A DNA stretch of 64,000 bases from Lunularia cruciata (lineage: Eukaryota > Streptophyta > Marchantiopsida > Lunulariales > Lunulariaceae). A program made the translations under genes and the position numbers. Each line of letters opens with the position of its first letter. Positions within the stretch are counted from its first letter, which is position 1. This document shows positions 35,329-47,695 of the stretch, in pieces. The notes beneath the pieces were generated by a model that saw only the letters and a list, made by a program, of their open reading frames with translations, ran no database searches and was not told the origin of the DNA. The stretch lies in NCBI GenBank assembly GCA_948567375.1, contig OX419760.1, positions 56,606,001-56,670,000 of the forward strand. The letters are read 5' to 3'.

Positions 35329-37400
35329 AATTGCTTAAATATTTTTTAAGTAAAAAACATATGTATCCTAGTTCCTTCCTTGTCTTGTTGAGCACTAATG
35401 CTTCAAAACAAAAGACAATTGACTTAGATCACTTCTATATGACAAGCATTGAAGGATTCAACATAGCATCCCAACTTGGACAACACAAGTAAGTACATTA
35501 GGTTGAAGTAGTTATGCAATTAACAACAAAAGTTAGCTCTTAGGTTGAACTAGTCATAGAATTAGCAATTGGATTCTTTTAATAGTTGAAGTGTGTACTT
35601 TTGAGTTCATGGATTATTAAGTTAGGTACTTTTATGTTTTTAAGTTAGGTATTGTGAGAGACTATATATGGATTTTACATCTTACATCATTTTAGAGCAA
35701 TGAAGAGAAAGCACTATATACCCGAGAAAATTGACATTGTATTACTTTTTATTTTTGATAGATGAGTTTTTGGATCTTTCTTTTGTTATTAATAAGCACT
35801 CACTTGAAAGGCAAACCTAAGCGCCAACCTATGCATGGCAAAACTAAGTACTTACTACCACACAACAAACCTAAACACCTTATGTATAATATAATCATGA
35901 TTCTTTGAAAAGAAAAATTAGTAGAAATGGGAAGGAAAAATCATACTCTTTATTACTATGCTTCTTCCTTTTAGCATAAGTAATAAAACTAATGTTTCTT
36001 TAATTTTGGTGAAAATGAATTAAATATTAGTGAATAATATTAGATGTTAGTAAGGAAATCACCATTTTAAAAGAAATATGAATTTTTTTCTGTTAGAGCA
36101 TCTACCTTGATATACCAACAGAATGTCCTTTGTTTTTAACTCAAAGTAGTTGAGATTTAATGGTTTGCTCCAAAGATAGCAATTTCATTTAGAAGAAACC
36201 ATTATAAAAAGGAGAAAAAAGAGGATAATGGTTTTTTTATAATTAAAACCATTATAATTTTTATAATTGTTTCTTATATTTATATTTATATATTTATATT
36301 TATTCTACCAACATTAAGATATTGGCTCTTGATTTTACTTTGATTGAGGGTATTGCACTTAGGAAAGAGAAACTGCACCCAATATAAGTAAAAATATTCT
36401 ACACAACACAAGTGATAAAGATTAAATCAAAAATTTTGAAGGATAAGTTCCTCAAGAAGTAGAATTAGATACTAAATGGAGGTGGTAAAGTACAGGTTGA
36501 GTGTATAGCTAATTAAAATAGTTGTACCAAATCTTAATTATATAAAATTGTACATGTGTATGAGCTATGAAGCATATACCTCCATGTGCATTATTGATGT
36601 AAAATTTTCATTTGTGTGTTAATATTCCCTATTGATGAGTTTGAAACAAAGATATTAAAGAAGAAGTTCCCCTAAAGTAAAAGGAGATACTCAAGGACAA
36701 ACACAAACCTAGGTTTGACAATGGAAAGGAAAGTTTAGTGTAAGTTTTGCTTAAAATGCTTTCTAGACAAAGGTAAATATCTATGACCATCAGGTGCAAG
36801 ACCCTAAAGTACTAAATTTTCATTTTCTTATGAATATTAATATTTTAGTAGAGATTTGTTTGAAATCAAATTCTTACACAAGAATATTGTTTATGACATA
36901 AAAGCCTTGGTTTGACCAAAAAAAATTTAGGACCGCAAACATTGGTAAGCTCTATTGATATAAATTTTGCAACAAGAAGATTATTTCCCAAATTTGTTGG
37001 ACTTGAATGATTTGATTTTAATTATAATTTATTCCTTTTCCCAAAATCTAATGCAGAAGGTATATTAGTATATTGTTATGAATTTATCCTATCCAATAAT
37101 TCTATGATTTTTTTAACTTAATATGGCATAAGAATTCAAACTCAAATGGAAAATATTTTTGAAAGTAGTAATTTTTGGATCCTCACTAAATGAAAATTGC
37201 AATGCTTATAAAATACTTAGAAAATTGACATTTTTAGGGTATTAAATATTTAAAAATATCAAGAAGGTATTAAATGCTTATTCTATTCCTAGTTGTTATG
37301 ATTTGTTGTTCCTTGTAAGGTGGATGGAATTTTTTGTCTATAGACTTTTTTGCCTACACGTCAATTCAAGATGATATCATTCTACAATTTGTATTTGTAT

Positions 37401-37712
37401 TGTACTCTTGAAAGAAATCAAATTCTGGTGTTCTAAATTTAGATCATAAGTCAATCTATCTTATTAAGAATTTATTAACAATATTAATTATGTCACCTTT
37501 GCACTCTTTCTGGCCTTTATTAGTTTGACTATCATTGGATATATACATTTTAATTTTGTACTCTTGAAAGAAATCAAATTCTAGTGTTCTAAATTTAGAT
37601 CATAAATCAATCTATCTTATTTAGAATTTATTAACACTATTAATTATGTCACCTTTGCACTCTTTCTGGCCTTTATTAGTTTGACTATCATTGGATATAT
37701 ACATTTTAATTT
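37401..37712. repeat. Tandem duplication, unit about 156 bp
   Basis: Both units start TGTACTCTTGAAAGAAATCA and end at TATACATTTTAATTT, with a handful of substitutions between them. Confidence 0.85.
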
Positions 37713-37954
37713 AAAGTTTGTCTTCTTGGAACAAATCTTAACCAATTTGATCTTACTTGTTTTTGATGCAATCTTCTTCACTTCAAAGTGTCTAGTTTCA
37801 TTAACTTCTTGGCCCCAATAAAGAGTTTCACTTTGGGAACATATGGGAAGTGAGTTGATCCTTCATCTTGTAAGCCTCTTGTTATTTTATGAGCGGGGTC
37901 ATGTTAACCAAATCAAGACTATTTGTGAATGGGCTTGTAAATTTTCAAGTTTCC

Positions 37955-38400
37955 AAGTGTCAAATCTCCAAATATAGGAGTATGCAGTGGGGTCACCTTT
38001 TTGTTTCCCTAGCCTTTAATTTACATGGAGTGATGGAAATGACATTCAACATAGTTATCAAGAGTGCAAAAGAACTTATCATATTAGATGTCAAGGGTAC
38101 CACTCTCACTCTCATACTTTGTAGCGTACTTTAGATAGCATGTGTCCAATGCTTTACACTGAGCATTGGCTGGTGCAATCCATAGGAGTGCAATCACACT
38201 AGGTGTGCTTCTTGCTCCAATAGTTTGTAGACCTTACGACTTGTATAGTTTTGATATCTTAGGTGCAATAGGGAAGATTTCTCTTATCGATATTATTGCG
38301 GCCTAGCCCATTTAACCTCTTTTGTCTCTCCCTTTATGGCTTGATGTGTCTTCTTATCTTTCATGTGTTCTATGTGGTCACCTTTACCTTCTCAAAAAAG
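37955..38400 (+). pseudogene. Decayed LINE 3' end (C-terminus plus tail)
   Basis: It is homologous to 1998-2445 of the LINE at the left edge: the sequence for SKYR.MQ.GHLFV.LA is clear near 37965-38010, followed by a frameshift around 38090 and in-frame stops, then the tail to GTGGTCACCTT at about 38382. Many C-to-T and G-to-A differences and few CpG sites point to an old, once-methylated copy. Confidence 0.8.
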
Positions 38401-38414
38401 GTTACTGTTTGACT

Positions 38415-38580
38415 TTTTGGTAGTTATGGTCTATAGGACCTCCCGTAATACTCCTTCCTCATTTCCTAACAATTTACGGGATGTCCAATGGATCTCCCAT
38501 AAAATAAATTTATAGGTGCCGATAACCTTAAAGTGAAACCTCCCTAATGTGTGCTATTTTGCAACATACCATAGAGCTAC
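38415..38580 (-). repeat. Copy of the dispersed repeat at 3.9-4.4 kb
   Basis: In reverse complement it shows the GGTTTCACTTTA block and GGAGGTCCTATAGACC as at 3925-4440. It directly abuts the LINE tail copy. Confidence 0.5.
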
Positions 38581-41500
38581 TATACGGTTTTGCATGATTG
38601 CAGGCTTTGTTAGAGATAGCAATAGCATTTATCTTTCCTTTGCTTTACTAGATTTACAAGCTTTCTTTCATGTAGACTTTAGAATAGCAATATATCACAA
38701 GGAGGAATAAAGATACAAGGAAGAGGAGTGACTAAGGGCACAAATAGTGAAAAGTGCTTGAAAACTTATACAAAATAAATAAATTTTATTGCTCTTATAT
38801 TTCATAAAATTATCACTCTGTCACCCGAATAGTTTGACAAATTGATCACTCCCTCCTACATAGCACATAATGTGTGACAAACTAATCATTCCACTTTCTT
38901 GCGAATTGCCATAAATAGACTCCACGACTTACTTTCCTTGAGGTGCTTCAAATTGAGTCAAATTTCTTCAATGCAATTAGAAGGGGAGAAATTATGACTT
39001 GGTTCTCTTGCAACTTGATTACTCTATGGCTCCTTTTGCTTCAGCTACTTTAAAGTGATTCAACATTCTTTTTCTTCTCTGTTCTCTCCCTCCATTGTGA
39101 GTTCTACAATGAACAAAAGAAGTGATCCCAATGGGTCATCTATTCTCTAGTTCCAACTTTCAAGGGGATGAATCCTTGTCTTGCAACTACGTTATCCACT
39201 TTTGTTCAAATTTTGAATAAGTACATATTTATGTAGTTACAAGTGATGAATGAATGAAATTACTGTTTAACTATACAAAATCACATTAAGCTAGCCCATA
39301 AATTTAACGCTCCAATAATTGACTTCCATGAGATGTTCATAAAAAAATTTACGCTAGTGCTGTAGCAATCCCACAGATCTGGCAGTTGAAACCACTTACT
39401 GTTTCTCTCTACACTTTTGGGAAACAATGTGCTGGATGTCTTTTTCTTTCAGATACCTAATACAGATGCTGAGTACGTTGGATGGAGCAATATAGTTGTA
39501 TATGGTGCCAATGCTACACTTGCGTCACATTCTAGATGAAATGTCATCACTATTTGATTGAATATGATACTCAAGTATGAGTCTTAATGTCCTTGGCATC
39601 ATGATACTAATCAGGCTAAGAAGTTAACTACAAATCTCTTACGTCGTCGTCCAAGTCTCATTTAGATTTATTTCTACGAATCCTCCAAGCCGAGTCGACT
39701 ATCTCTTCTTCGTTCCTGGGAACTATGACCAGCACTCTACAATGTTCTCATCACACAACTTACATGGGAACTTCTTCTTGTGGAATCGAAATCAGCAGTC
39801 TACTACACTCCGAAAGATGGGTACTAATTTGCTTGAGTTTCCTTTTACAAACAGGGGTACTAGACCATCGACCATCTTCAACTTTTCACTGTATCACTTA
39901 TTATTATCTTCTTCTTCTTTTTCCATCAAATAATTGCTGGACTTTACCCAGCCAAAATCTGTTGCAGCATCTAGGCTTTAAGTGCCATAAATGTACCTTT
40001 TACTCTGTCGTGTCACGAAACTCCAACCTCCACTTGTAGTGTGCTTTCGCTGCCTCTCTCTCTCTAGTAATATCTCTTTTCCTCTCTCTTCGTGTCTTGT
40101 CCTCGTAGGGACTAGAATGGCATGCTCTTCTAGGCTCTTAGAAATTTGTATGACCTTGGGCAGCTCATCAAGGTCTTCTTTTATTCGTTCAAAAACTGTC
40201 TACTGTAGTTTTTGCGGTAAAAGGTCATGCTACTGGAGTTCGTGGGACCTCAGGGATACGTAGAATTGCATAACAGTTACGTATTTCATGAGGAATTCCT
40301 CACTCAAAGAGTTCCCTCCGATGCACAGCCTTAGCCTTAGCAAAACGGCAAGCCTGCTTTTTGTATGCACTCACAAGAAAAGCTCAAATATGATCGATCG
40401 AATAGTGGTGGTGTTATCCGCCCGGAAGGTGGATATGTTCATAACTTACAAGACCGAAACAAGTTTGAAGTAGTCTATGAATCTATTCCTTCACGTTCAT
40501 TCATTTCCGTTCGTCCATGTTCCCTTTTGTAGCCGTTGAAAAGTGTGTGGGTAACACGTCAAGCTTGATTCCATTTTGGCTTGATTGTTTGCACTGGTTT
40601 CTGCAGCAAGTAAGACAGCATCCACACATGCACGTAATAAGCTTGTTTGCCCTCAGTTCCATGTACATGTACATAAACATTGGTTCAGAGGAGAATTGAC
40701 ATCAAATTATTAGGACGTACATATAGAATCATTCTTGCATCTGCCAGTGTTTGGGAGGTTTTACAATACTTAATATGCTCTTCATTTTGCAGAGCATTTT
40801 AATTGACCTTCATTTTGAATTTTGAGCATTTTGATTGTTCGACTTGACGATCCACCTTCTGAAACAAAAGATATCTTTGTATGCAACAGATGAAACTTTA
40901 TTCGTGGGCTGGCCTGGCTAGTGATATATTCGGTTCCAGTCAACAAATCAATATTTGGAACTGACAACACAGCAGCAGTTCTAGAACACGACCGCGTCGC
41001 CGGGATCATTAGCTTGAAGCTTCTCTCCATCCTCTCGACTCCAAAGTGGTCAATCACTCATAAATCCACTGAATCCTCCAAAAATATGGCTGTCGACCAC
41101 CATGCAAGAAACCACATATTGAATCGATTATAGGATAGTGATTGCAAGTAGACACTGCTACATGATCGAGACCCGATACCAAAACCAATAATTTATACAC
41201 TCGGACTTTTCTCCTGGAGATTCGTTTACTCCACACCTTCCACCAATTCTCTTTTGCAATTTGACAGATGGAATCCTTGAGGTTATATCAGGTCCTTGTG
41301 CACTACGCTTTTCGTGTGGACTTTCTCTGCCATTCTTTAATGTCACATTGTGCCGTTATGTTTCTTACCTCATCCGTCGCCCTCACAATGTTTGACATGC
41401 ACAAGAGGCATCTACCCATCTCACTCTGGAATGACTTGGAGAATGGAAAAGTAGCAGCAACTTCTCGAACTGAGTAGTTACGTGGTCGCCTTCGTTTACC

Positions 41501-42300
41501 CTCTTTTAGCAGAATGGAGGTTCAGCAGACTACTTTCTCAAAGGCAGATACTACTCGTTACCCATACAGAAGCGGGCAAGTGTGCACCCGCACTATCTTA
41601 CTCGGGATAGATGGAGGGCTTTGAGACATCAGATGACATATTTGCCACCCAACCCATCAAGAGATAGTCAAAGACTTTGGTCACCCAGTACTTTCACCTC
41701 ATCCTCTCCAGTATTGTGACCTCATACAAGATCCACATCTCCTTGAATGGATTCCTACCTTCAGGTAGTACTTCTCATGTGGCATGCAGGGATATACTTT
41801 GTTTTGATGAATATAGGTATCCGTGGAGGGGACTTTATATATAAAAGGAAACAAGCTGAGAGTCGAGAATTATTGATCTTCTTTCCAGGAAGGTATGTCA
41901 CTACAACCGTATCTCTACCTACATCGATCGGTAAATGTTTGATTGCTGGATTGATTACGGTAGTGAAGCCAAGGAAGCGTAGGGCAGCAGTCATCTTGAG
42001 TATGATGCTGCTCTGGGAGTCAAGCACGAAAACAATGTGTTCAAACACCCATCTATGCAAAGATGATTCTTGTTTTTATCGTTGGAACTATATCGGAAAG
42101 TGGTGACGGCTTCCTCGTGTCCTGTGTGGAAGTTCATATCCAATTTGCCGTATAAAACAGCTTGGAGAATACCTACAGTAATTAGTAGCTATTTTGCAGA
42201 CTATATCACAATGTTATTATTCGGGTCGAACAACAGATACGAACTACGGTATATGGCCTTCAAGATGTAGTTATGTTTATGAAATATCTCAGTCATTGAT

Positions 42301-42345
42301 GTATTCGTAGGAAAAGTATTTGTAGGAAAAGTATTTGTAGGAAAA
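42301..42345. repeat. Tandem repeat, three 15-bp units
   Basis: GTATTYGTAGGAAAA occurs three times in a row. Confidence 0.9.
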
Positions 42346-44880
42346 GTTGCCTGCCATTCGAGAACGTACATGAGTGTGGACAGTGCTGTACGAGCCCACA
42401 ATTTTCCTCATCCAGACATGAACCCCATTCTTTATGGTGCCTCATCATTAGAGAGAACAACTGTTGGTCCTTCTTTGAGAACACAAGCTGCTACCTCAGC
42501 GGCTTACCGCACAAAACGGTGTGTCCACCAATCTCCTCAGTTCTAGGAAAAATCTCCCCTCCACAACTGAATGAATTACGAGCTGGTGTGGGTGTATGCT
42601 TACACGATCTGGAGTTTGGTCAAGCTGCACCATCCAGCGCATTTACATGGAATTTGTTAGGTCATTGAAAATCTGGACTCTGGAGTACCACTGTACTGGA
42701 AATATTCATCAACAGAAGTACCACTGTGTTCCTCTGCGAAGATGTAGGAATGAGAGAAAATAGTGCTACTGGAAGAAAACACTTAACCCAAAGAAGAACA
42801 TACCCCTCAGCCTGGTGATGGGTGGGTTAGAGTGAATCACATTCATTTTCTCCCCTCTTAGTTACGATGGTACGTCTTTTGTGGAAAAGATACGCGGTTG
42901 CACTGGGGGAACATGAAGGATTTGATGCACTCTCTGGCATGCGAATAATCTATTACTCCAGCACGTGTAGGAGGGTAGCTTTACCATATTTAACATAGCA
43001 TAGGAGATCCGGGATGGCAGGCTCACTTTCTCAGGCAACTCAAACGGGGATAGGAAACATGATTTCTATGTTCTATTTTACCAGTTCGATCAACCAGCTG
43101 TGTCCTTCGAGGTTTCTCTTGATCGAGGGAAGGACTGATACACAGTACTAGCCACGGCTAAACGGTTGGAGTTGGCTACAGATCGCTAGCTCGTATTCGT
43201 TCTGCAGGACGAAGATCTCAAGATCCCGCTATAGGAGCCAGAACCGCCTGCACCACCGTAGTATCCCCTCCGTCCACTACCCCAGGTGTGCTGAGGAACC
43301 ATGACATCACTGACCGAGTAGTTCATACACTCTCATGACATCAGGTGGGCCATTCTTGGGTGAACGCAAGAAACCGGACCTCGTGAAGTTCATGAATATC
43401 AGGGCAATCCTCGCCATCTTGACAATTATAGGGAGGAGTCAATGTCTTCTTATTTAACCAATACTTGGTCTCCTTTTGGCGAAGGAGCGGTGATTGTGTT
43501 CCCTCAAGGGATCTTCTTTTCCTCCTTTCTTGGGGCCCGGTCCCAGCTCATCTGATCTGCTTGGACCAAGACGATGATGGATTGGGTCGCGAGTCAGCCA
43601 AGGAGCATTGTTTCTTGAAAGCTAGATTTGTACTTTATCCATCTGCTAGCTGACGAACTCCTCATGTACAGTCGACTTTATCTATTGTAACTGGTTATCT
43701 CAGTTTACTGCTGTTCTTACTGGTCAGTAGCTTTTTCCGCCCCTTCTATGTCTTTCTCTATTCTTCTGTGTTAGTGTTCAGCTCTTCGTCACTCTTTGGT
43801 TTGAAACTCCAGGGCGTGAGGTACTGCAATTTATGTAAAATATATAAAGCGTTCGTAGCTTTAGATTCAGATTAATTGAATAAGTTATCCTGCTTCTCGG
43901 AAGATTGAAAGCTTCATAAACTGTTGGTTCAGCGTTGATGCACTATAAGTAAGCCTATCCCCCATTACATCACGTTGCCTGCATCTTGGCACTGCAACAC
44001 TCTACAAAATCCAACGATATATCTCGGAATTCGTGAAACAAGTCCGGTGTCTCTTAGTAAAATTTGCTTTCGAAACAAACGAAAACGATCCCAAATTCGA
44101 GGTCCGTCATTTATGACGTCTAACGAATCTAGAACAATATACTCTCAAGTAGCAATCAACCTTATCTTCAGGACACATTCGGAGCTACCACATGAGCAGG
44201 ACATCCTTCCCTTCAACCGTAAGCCCTCCAACCTCTTCGTATTCCCCGCTGTTTCCAAATTTCTTAATGAGGAGTGGATTGGACTCCTATATCCAAAGAC
44301 GTAAAGGGGGAATGATTCCCGAGAATATTCTCCCATCTCCGTAGTAGCTTGAGATCTTCACGAGATATGTCATTTATGGAATCCTTTCCTGCATCAAAAC
44401 GCGCCTTAATCTTTCCACACGCTTGAGTGCAAAAACAGTAAATCAGGAAGATAGTAGTTCCATGATGAAGAATTTGACCACCTGAAGTTAAATGGGAGTC
44501 ACTATGTTGTTGTTGTTTTACTGTTCAAACACTGGGGCACCTGCCATCGGGTCAAAAACGTTTTCCGTAAATGTACACGAAGAGAGAAGCTCAACCCGAT
44601 GAAGAAATGATTGACGTGGGAACCCCCATCATTAAAGAAGAAAACCCTTAGGATCTTTCTGGCTCGTTTATTTCTTCCGTCCGGTGGACTTTACTACTTT
44701 TGGGTTATTCTTATCTACCAACAACAATCCCTTTCTTCAGTTTCCATCATTTCTTCACTCGCTCGTAAGCTCTTATGTCACATACACGAAAAGGCACACA
44801 GAGCGGTTGATGGTTTGGGATGGGAGGTCGCCATGAGAGATGCATGAATGGCTCGGTTTGACTCTGTGCCTCCTCAATTG

Positions 44881-44899
44881 CATGCATGCATGCATGCAA
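44881..44899. repeat. TGCA/CATG palindromic microsatellite
   Basis: A run of alternating TGCA units of about 19 bp, self-complementary. Confidence 0.9.
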
Positions 44900-45204
44900 A
44901 CCTTCTGCTTCACTTATTATTCTCAATCAATCTGTGCACGTGTGAGAAGCACAATGAGTGTCGTGACAAGTAAAATTTTGCAGACAAGCATATGAGCCAA
45001 TGAGCTTCCTTTGGGCTTCATGTCTCGACACTTGCCGACCTTTTGCTGCTGCTAATTGCTGTAAACCTAAGAGATTGCCGAAAGATGGAAGAAAACGCAA
45101 GAGCCAACGAACTTCTTTTGTGCCACTTTTCTTCCAACATTTTAAGATCACTCGCCTGTTACTTTTCTTGGTGAGTCCCTAGAATGTTTTTCAGAGCGAA
45201 CAAA

Positions 45205-45445
45205 GTTTGAGAGAAAACGTGAGCAAGCAAAAATACCAGCAAATTTCTGTTGGACACGTTTTCCTACGGGGGAATGAGATCCCTCGCCTTCTAACCACAT
45301 TAAGAGTTCGCTGAACAAATGAGACAGGAGATGTTTGAGAGAAAACGTGAGCAAGCAAACATACCAGCAAACTTCTGTTTGGCACGTTTCCCTACGAAGG
45401 GGGTGAATCCCTCGACTGCTAACTACATTAAGAGTTCGCTGAAAA
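45205..45445. repeat. Tandem duplication, offset 128 bp
   Basis: 45205-45317 and 45333-45445 share GTTTGAGAGAAAACGTGAGC at their starts and ACATTAAGAGTTCGCTGAA at their ends. Confidence 0.85.
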
Positions 45446-47386
45446 AGGATAACGGAGATATAGTTCGCGCAGAGGTAAGTGCCCATCTCTTTGAAGAATG
45501 ACTCAAATAGCACATTGTTTCCCGAACCTATCCAGATTTATTCGCTGCTAAATTCGTCAAGAAAGATTGGTATGTGGTGGGACTCCACGCCCATACGTCA
45601 AGTCTTTCAAGTCACCAAATGTTCGCACAACAATGAGAACCGTATGCACTTTATTCCTACACGTCGAAAAGGAGGTGCCAAATTCATCAATTCTTCCAAA
45701 GTTTGAAAACTTACTAAATTTGATAACTTTGGTGAGAGAATTGAGACGGCAAACCAGGGACTCGAGTGCGCACACTTCAAGTATTTCCCCTCATACAGGC
45801 ATCAACTGTTCGACCAGCCACGAGAAGCGGATCTGAGACTCCTGCTAACCAAATTTGAAGAATTCTCTGAGAAGACTGAGATGCCGTATAAGCGTCACTC
45901 AATGCACATACTCCAGCTAAATTTCTCTCGTCCAGAAAGCCTCCAGATGCTCGAGCTACCATGAGAACCGGATCCGCAACTTACTGCCGGAGCCCACATG
46001 CAACATGTCCTAAACTATTAAAAAATAGATCAATCCAATGTGATCCATGCCTCATGTATACTTTGTCCCGTTCTTGAATGAGAGGAGATTCCACTTGACA
46101 ACAACTGGCAATTTCGATGTTCGGTCAAACACGACTATTTTCAAAAAAGAGGCCCAGAGCAACGTTCATGTACGAGAAGACTGGCGAAGTGTGAATAGTG
46201 GACAGCTGATTTGTTTAGTAGACAGGAATATAAGAATCCACGACAATCGGCTTTGAGTTGTTTAAAGAGTGCTCCTGTAGAGCGCGATATGAAGCGAATG
46301 ATAGAGAGAAGATAGGCAATATTGTGCTATTAAAAAAGTCATGAGGTTGCTAGAGTTTGAGATGGGATTGAGTGTGGATAGGATTGCATGGGCTCATAAT
46401 CAATAAATAAAGCTCGGAACTTACTCGTGGATGACTTTGTGTCTTCCCATGGTAGGGGCCGTACTCAACAAACTTCGAGAGCCTGACCAACTCGGCACAA
46501 ATGGGTAGTAATATTTATCTGTATGAGCTTTTCTCGTCGGATGAGTTTACCTTTTGGCCACCTGGGGGTGGTGAAAGGTATGCAAGGAGATGGATCAATC
46601 ATGTTCTGATTGTAACTGAATTCGACAGTGAAGGAGACATATTATTCTCGTAAGTTTGGATCAGTTCAGAGATGGTCAGATCTTGCTCAATTTGGACCTA
46701 CAGCATTTTACCGGGGAAAAAGTGCTGCATGATCGAAGTAACAGAACTCACACGTGCTAGAAATGGTTTATAGTTCGTCGAGGTAAGAAGAAGACACATC
46801 AGGGTTCTTCACGAGAAAGATGCTATGCTGCGCTTGCTTCTTACATTAGTAACCGAATCGGTCAGTCAGTCAAACAGCACCGCATCATCCCCAAGAGCTC
46901 AACATAAATTTAGAATAAAAGAACACAAAGAATCTCCGGTTCCTTTGCTTTGCCTTGCCTCTCCACTCACTCAAACACTCCTGCACCTCCCTCGAAATAT
47001 CTCTCCTGCACGTCGTCCTCCACATCTCTTACCTCCTCTCTTCATTCCACTTTTACCCCGTCAGATTGGTCCAAAGTTATCTCTTCTTTTCATCATCCTC
47101 TTTCCCTTTGACTCGGATGTACAGCGCACTTCCTCCATTCTTATTCCATACTCACAAAGTTGACTCTCCTCTGTGATCTCACTTTACGGCATGCAACGAA
47201 CACTTCTTCTCCTGCAAACTTCTTGCAAAAGTTTCTCATCCACTTCCACACCCAGAGTACTGTAGACACGGATGCGGCTCAGATCACAATCTGCTCAGTC
47301 TCATCCATCTCCTGAATCTCATCGGTTCGTCTAGACAGGCCCCACTGTAAACATTTACAGTAACTCAAACGGATCCCAGACCCTAC

Positions 47387-47414
47387 TTTGGACTTTGGAC
47401 TTTGGACTTTGGAC
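47387..47414. repeat. TTTGGAC minisatellite
   Basis: About four units of the heptamer TTTGGAC. Confidence 0.85.
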
Positions 47415-47669
47415 TCTAGATCAGAGAGAAAGGATTCATTCAAGTGCATATTGTAGTTCTTAGAAATGGGGTATGGTATGCTCACGTATATAGAGTGGCC
47501 CTCGTTCGTTCATGGCACTGATGGAATGCAGGGGCCCTAGAGATACCACAACGTTCATGATGAGAACACACAGGGAACTCTTGACGTAAGAATGTTTGAA
47601 CTACGTCCAAAAACTTACCCAGTAGGAACAGTGCGTACTGTTGGCACGCACTGTGAGGGATGAGTACCA

Positions 47670-47695
47670 GGTGAGGTGAGGTGAGGTGAGGTGAG
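47670..47695. repeat. GGTGA microsatellite
   Basis: Five perfect GGTGA units; a GAGCC triplet run follows at 47788-47805 in the same GC-richer stretch. Confidence 0.9.

Larger units (their letters stand above)
32250..39400. other. AT-rich block of decayed repeats
   Basis: About 7 kb of very AT-rich DNA with tandem duplications (34.4, 37.4 kb), a (TA)n run, a TTTTA microsatellite at 32264-32292 and a CpG-poor LINE 3' copy near 38 kb. No gene is seen. It looks like old, heavily mutated transposon sequence. Confidence 0.6.
39400..47660. other. Intergenic, no supported gene
   Basis: Moderate composition with many short frames, none recognisable. It contains a 15-bp tandem triplet, a TGCA run, a 128-bp duplication and a small piece resembling the LINE tail end (GTGGTCGCCTTCG at 41481-41493). 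Confidence 0.5.

Noticed and set aside
39455-39520. Copia RNase H remnant (DAEYVGWSN string after an acceptor-like CTTTCAG)
   Set aside because: Only about ten residues resemble the copia motif and nothing before or after fits.
40920-41133. Gene fragment with TDNTAAVLEHDRV
   Set aside because: No family recognised, no conserved neighbours, and the frame is short.
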